A DNA stretch of 8,956 bases, taken from Pontimonas sp. Its GTDB lineage: Bacteria > Actinomycetota > Actinomycetes > Actinomycetales > Microbacteriaceae. This document shows positions 6,188 to 8,956 of the stretch, in pieces. The position numbers and the translations under genes are program-made. The notes under the pieces were generated by a model that was not told where the DNA came from, searched no databases, and saw nothing but the letters and a program-made list of their open reading frames with translations. The stretch lies in the NCBI GenBank assembly GCA_017852615.1, contig JAFMKX010000001.1:55776-64731 (forward strand). The letters are read 5' to 3'. How positions within the stretch are numbered: the stretch's first letter is position 1; every line of letters begins with the position of its first letter.

Positions 6188-6947
6188 TTGCGAGGAAGCT
6201 CGAAATGTCTCCCACGAGGCGTGTGTGATCCGCAGGAATGTCTTCCACTGCAGCCAAAGCGACCTCGGCGGCGAACTCTTCGACGTTATAGAGCTTGCCT
6301 ACTTGCTCTTTGCGCTGGTCCAAGACCCCTGGATTCGCCCTATTGAGTAGCGTTGCGGTCACGGTGCCTTCGATCATGTCTCCGGAGACCACAACGAATT
6401 CAACCCCCACAGAACTCATGTGGTCAATCATCGCGCGAAGGGCATCTTCGCCGGCGCGCTTGGACAAGGCAACGGGGACGTATTCGGCCATGGTGTCGGC
6501 TTCTCGGATGAAATGCGCTTGGTGAGAGGTGACGAACACCACGCGGGAGCCGGGTTCCATCAGCGGTAGCGCCGAGGTGAGAAGCCCCACCTGAGCATCG
6601 CGATTGAGTTTCATCGCGTAGTCCTCGCCCATGTCGGCCTCCATGCCGCCGGAAGCGTTGAGAATCAGAAGATCGAGCCCACCGAGTTGTTCTTTGATGG
6701 TGCTGATCATGCGCGAGACGCTAACCGGGTCCGTGAGGTCTGCTCCCACCGCACTGGCGGAACCACCGGCCGCCATGATCTCGTCCACTAGTTTGAGGGC
6801 GCGCGATTCCTTATTGCGATAGTTGATAACCACGCTGGCGCCGGCCTGAGCCAGATAGCCCGCGGTAGCGGCGCCAATTCCTCGTGAAGATCCGGTAATG
6901 AGGGCTCTAGCGCCAGTAAGTTGGCCAGGCTTAAGGGGATTAGTCAT
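6162..6947 (-). CDS. SDR family (short-chain dehydrogenase) protein with atypical active site
   Basis: A 261-residue Rossmann-fold protein of the classical SDR size. The cofactor loop TGSSRGIG (18-25) fits TGxxxGxG. NYRNKE (42-47) after the second strand, with its Arg, suggests NADP(H). D70 follows strand 3, and NASGG at 97-101 stands for the usual NNAG. S141 (VTSHQ) could be the catalytic Ser. The usual YxxxK is missing: the segment is YVPVALSKRAGEDAL, where the only Tyr (Y156) is seven residues before K163 and the position four before the Lys is Val. I recall a similar Y-x-PV-x-x-SKRAGEDAL segment in other actinobacterial SDR proteins, so this may be a subfamily feature, not decay. Codon use and length look intact. 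The ATG at 6947 has no Shine-Dalgarno site but a TACACT box six bases upstream, suggesting a leaderless start. The substrate is unknown. The Nudix gene follows at 42 bp, and GDPD is divergent. Confidence 0.85.
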   Translation of the reverse strand: MTNPLKPGQLTGARALITGSSRGIGAATAGYLAQAGASVVINYRNKESRALKLVDEIMAAGGSASAVGADLTDPVSVSRMISTIKEQLGGLDLLILNASGGMEADMGEDYAMKLNRDAQVGLLTSALPLMEPGSRVVFVTSHQAHFIREADTMAEYVPVALSKRAGEDALRAMIDHMSSVGVEFVVVSGDMIEGTVTATLLNRANPGVLDQRKEQVGKLYNVEEFAAEVALAAVEDIPADHTRLVGDISSFLASSTPPVSE

Positions 6948-6953
6948 CAGGCG

Positions 6954-6959
6954 AGTGTA
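6954..6959 (-). promoter_or_regulatory. Possible -10 box of the SDR-Nudix operon (leaderless)
   Basis: TACACT on the minus strand matches TATAAT at four of six positions, including the key T1, A2 and T6. Six bases (CGCCTG) separate it from the ATG at 6947. Since no Shine-Dalgarno sequence is present, a leaderless mRNA is the simplest reading. No canonical -35 is visible at 17 bases. Confidence 0.4.
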
Positions 6960-6983
6960 GCGAAACCCTAGGCATTTCCTGCC

Positions 6984-6989
6984 TATACT
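6984..6989 (+). promoter_or_regulatory. Possible -10 box of the GDPD gene
   Basis: TATACT matches TATAAT at five of six positions. A start of transcription about 6-7 bases later (near 6996) would give a 5' leader of roughly 27 bases, containing the GAGGGG ribosome site at 7009-7014. No clear -35 hexamer is seen. It lies back to back with the SDR -10 box, 24 bases apart. Confidence 0.4.
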
Positions 6990-7008
6990 GGCCGATATCG
7001 ACGAAATT

Positions 7009-7014
7009 GAGGGG
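7009..7014 (+). promoter_or_regulatory. Ribosome binding site fixing the GDPD GTG start
   Basis: GAGGGG followed by eight bases and GTG at 7023. This is the clearest Shine-Dalgarno site at a non-coupled start in the window and supports GTG as the initiator, in contrast to the neighbouring SDR and trpD genes, which lack one. Confidence 0.6.
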
Positions 7015-7022
7015 AAAACTCC

Positions 7023-7784
7023 GTGGCTTTCCTAGAGGGCTCTCCCCCACGCGTTATCGCTCATCGGGGTCTCGCTCAGGGGCATGCGGAAAACACACTC
7101 GGCGCTTTTGGCGCCGCCATCTCTGCTGGCGCTGACATTCTCGAAACCGATGTGCACCTGAGCAAAGACGGACAGGTCATCATCGCGCATGATCCAGACC
7201 TGGAGCGAGTAGCAGCGCGCTCGGGCTTAGTGAGCGATTTCACTGCTGCACAACTCAGGGCAATGGATTTGGGTCATGGTGAAGGGTTTTCGACGCTTGG
7301 TGAAGCCCTACACAGCTTCCCCGGGCACCGATTCAACATCGATGTGAAGGCTCCGGCCGCCATTACTGCCCTTGTGCGCGCTATTGACGACGCTGAGGCC
7401 CACGATCGAGTACTGGTCACCTCGTTTGATGAAAATACTCGCTCCCGGGCTCTGGCGTTGTTGCCAGGAGTGGCCAGTAGCGCGACCTCCCGCCACGTCA
7501 TCGAGGGGCGCTTGCGGTCCTGGGTGGGGTTGCCTGTGCAGCGATGGAAACTACCCCAGGAAGTGGTGGCTCTTCAGATTCCACCGACCTATTCAGGGCT
7601 TCCCCTGGTCACGCCGAGCATGATTAGCGCGTGCCATCGACGCGGTCTAGAGCTCCACGTGTGGACCATTAACGACCCCCACGACATGACGCGTCTGTTT
7701 GACATGGGAGTCGATGGGATCGTCACAGACCGCGCGGATCTCGCCGTGGAGATTCGTGCAATGCGCCTGGGCAAGAAGGCTTAG
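7023..7784 (+). CDS. Glycerophosphodiester phosphodiesterase family protein
   Basis: A GDPD (UgpQ-like) enzyme of 253 residues; the family hydrolyses glycerophosphodiesters from phospholipid breakdown to glycerol 3-phosphate and an alcohol. The TIM-barrel motifs occur in order: AHRG (13-16) with catalytic H14, AENT (22-25), ETDVHLSKDG (41-50) with metal ligands E41 and D43, and AHDP (55-58) with the second catalytic His H56. FNIDVK (104-109) has Asp where many members have Glu. TSFD (133-136), HVWTIND (212-218) and GVDGIVTDR (229-237) follow. No signal peptide or membrane segment is seen, so it should be cytoplasmic. The GTG start is fixed by GAGGGG eight bases upstream. The TAG stop overlaps the stop of lnt on the other strand. 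The precise substrate is unknown; family assignment is secure. Confidence 0.93.
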   Translation: MAFLEGSPPRVIAHRGLAQGHAENTLGAFGAAISAGADILETDVHLSKDGQVIIAHDPDLERVAARSGLVSDFTAAQLRAMDLGHGEGFSTLGEALHSFPGHRFNIDVKAPAAITALVRAIDDAEAHDRVLVTSFDENTRSRALALLPGVASSATSRHVIEGRLRSWVGLPVQRWKLPQEVVALQIPPTYSGLPLVTPSMISACHRRGLELHVWTINDPHDMTRLFDMGVDGIVTDRADLAVEIRAMRLGKKA

Positions 7785-8956
7785 GACCCGAGCGGGTCGC
7801 CGAATCCCCGGCGAGCTCGAGCTCCCGCACCGGCGGTGATGAGCCCTGCCACCGTCAACGCACCCACGAGCACCTCAAGGTTTCGCTTGATCCAGGTGGC
7901 CGGGGTGGTGTGCTGGGCTAGGGGAACATCGAGAAGCAGATACCCCTCGGTGTAGGTGGGGAGGCGATCCAGGGTGGCGCCGGTGGGGTCCATCACAGCA
8001 CTTGTTCCCACGGTGGAAATATTGACCACGCTGCGGCCGGTTTCGATAGCGCGCATGCGCGCAATCGCTAATTGTTGGACACTCTGGTCGGTCTGGCCAA
8101 AATCAGCGTTGTTTGTAGGCGCGAAGATAATGTCGGCGCCCTCGTCCATCATCGCCCACACAATGGCGTCATCGACAATGTCGAAACAAATCGCAATCCC
8201 CGCAGTGGCACCCGCCACCTCAAAGACGGTGTCACGTTGCCCGATCGAATAATCCCGGGGAATCATCGAAAAGAGCTCGGGCCACAAGGGGTAAAAGAAT
8301 TCCCTTTCCGGCAGGTACTCAGCAAAAGGAACCGGGTGGATTTTGTCGTATTGATCCCTCGCTACTCCCCTGCCCAAGCCCTCATCGAATTCCCACAACA
8401 AAATCGAGTTGAAACTTTCCTCACCCACTTTGGTAATGGCGCCCACCACCAAGGGGGCATCCATTTCTCGAGCGACTTCGGAGACCACGGCCGCCGCTTC
8501 GGGATGGCGCAGGGGATCGATATCGGAGGCGTTTTCTGGCCACACAACGACGTCTACGTCTTCACCAAAGAGTTCGCGATTGACCAGGTAGTGGTCACGC
8601 AAATTATCACCGCGGTCATAATCGGCAAATAACCCGGCATCAGCGTTGCCCTGCACGGCCAGGACTCGAATCGACCCGGACTCGCTCACCGGCCACGCTG
8701 GCCAGATAACCAGTGCAAGGCTCACCGATGCGGCGAGGGCAGCTCGCCCTAAGCGCGGGAGTCTCCCCTCCCCTATCAGAGCAACGCCAAGGGCGAGGGC
8801 CCAGGCGAGGAGAAAACTCATCCCGCTGGTTCCCAGCCACGACACCCACGGAGCCAGGGTGCTTTCGGACTGGCTTTGGGCGAGGCGAGACCACGCGAAC
8901 CCGCCCCAGGGATACAGGCTCGCGAGAGCCTCGCGCACCATCCACGCTCCCCCGAC
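7781..8956 (-). CDS. lnt: Apolipoprotein N-acyltransferase, 3' part
   Basis: Lnt adds the third acyl chain to the N-terminal Cys of lipoproteins at the outer face of the cytoplasmic membrane. The frame is open to the right edge, giving 391 visible residues; the window lacks roughly the first quarter to third of the protein (E. coli Lnt has 512 residues). The Met at 8941 is internal, because the residues before it (VGGAW) and after it (VREALASLYPWGGFAW) match the conserved Trp/Glu/FPW-like region of the membrane domain. Counting from that Met, helices lie at about 33-55 and 66-82, and the nitrilase-like domain runs from about 91 to 340. It carries the triad E136 (VWPENASD), K200 (YDKIHPVPFAEYLP) and C252 (AICFDIVDD). 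A last helix (about 351-372) ends in a short basic tail. No fused Ppm (polyprenol-phosphate mannosyltransferase) domain follows, unlike M. tuberculosis Ppm1; a separate gene could lie elsewhere. Confidence 0.95.
   Translation of the reverse strand, partial: VGGAWMVREALASLYPWGGFAWSRLAQSQSESTLAPWVSWLGTSGMSFLLAWALALGVALIGEGRLPRLGRAALAASVSLALVIWPAWPVSESGSIRVLAVQGNADAGLFADYDRGDNLRDHYLVNRELFGEDVDVVVWPENASDIDPLRHPEAAAVVSEVAREMDAPLVVGAITKVGEESFNSILLWEFDEGLGRGVARDQYDKIHPVPFAEYLPEREFFYPLWPELFSMIPRDYSIGQRDTVFEVAGATAGIAICFDIVDDAIVWAMMDEGADIIFAPTNNADFGQTDQSVQQLAIARMRAIETGRSVVNISTVGTSAVMDPTGATLDRLPTYTEGYLLLDVPLAQHTTPATWIKRNLEVLVGALTVAGLITAGAGARARRGFGDPLGS
7785..7798. repeat. Short GC-rich inverted repeat at the GDPD/lnt junction
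   Basis: GACCCG and CGGGTC flank AG, giving a stem of five pairs with a GAGC loop. It sits immediately after the GDPD stop and within the last codons of lnt. No T run follows on the plus strand, so terminator function is uncertain; a weak bidirectional pause is possible. Confidence 0.3.

Noticed and set aside
7813..7824. 12-base perfect palindrome GAGCTCGAGCTC
   Set aside because: It lies in the coding tail of lnt in an Ala/Arg/Gly-rich stretch of GC-rich codons; there is no reason to assign a regulatory role.
8072..8632. 186-codon plus-strand open frame
   Set aside because: It is antisense to the well-supported lnt catalytic domain and has no protein family features.
8939..8941. ATG at 8941 as the start of lnt
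   Set aside because: The frame is open to the window edge and the residues around this Met match the middle of the Lnt membrane domain, so the real start is outside.

Overview
This window looks like an ordinary chromosomal segment of an actinobacterium, most likely a Micrococcales/Microbacteriaceae-type organism. The evidence is moderately high GC, a ctaE-qcrC-qcrA-qcrB operon encoding an actinobacterial-type cytochrome bcc complex (diheme QcrC, three-helix QcrA Rieske protein, QcrB with a long C-terminal tail), trpD divergent from ctaE as in Mycobacterium tuberculosis, and several genes that appear to start at or next to the transcription start without a Shine-Dalgarno sequence. The genus cannot be fixed from the sequence alone.

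Layout. Positions 1-264 (+) hold the 3' end of a GNAT acetyltransferase. Positions 4445-292 (-) hold the respiratory operon ctaE, qcrC, qcrA, qcrB, with gaps of 25 and 32 bp and a 4-bp GTGA overlap before qcrB. An 88-bp divergent region (4446-4533) separates it from trpD (4534-5592, +). Two minus-strand genes follow: a Nudix hydrolase (6119-5667) and, upstream of it, a short-chain dehydrogenase-like protein (6947-6162); they are probably co-transcribed. Divergent from these is a glycerophosphodiester phosphodiesterase (7023-7784, +), which meets the 3' end of apolipoprotein N-acyltransferase lnt (8956-7781, -) tail to tail, the stop codons overlapping. lnt runs off the window's right edge.

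Function. QcrB, QcrA and QcrC form the menaquinol:cytochrome c reductase, and CtaE is subunit III of the aa3 oxidase that it pairs with in a bcc-aa3 supercomplex; ctaC and ctaD are not in the window. TrpD catalyses a step of tryptophan synthesis. GDPD and Lnt both act on lipid-related substrates, but they are convergent and nothing shows a joint pathway. There are no RNA genes, mobile elements, CRISPR arrays or gene-free stretches over 300 bp.

I found no convincing undescribed system. The points most worth a second look are a Lys in place of the usual Mg-binding Glu in TrpD, an SDR protein lacking the standard YxxxK catalytic spacing, an inverted repeat across the SDR stop codon, and apparent leaderless starts at ctaE, trpD and the SDR gene.
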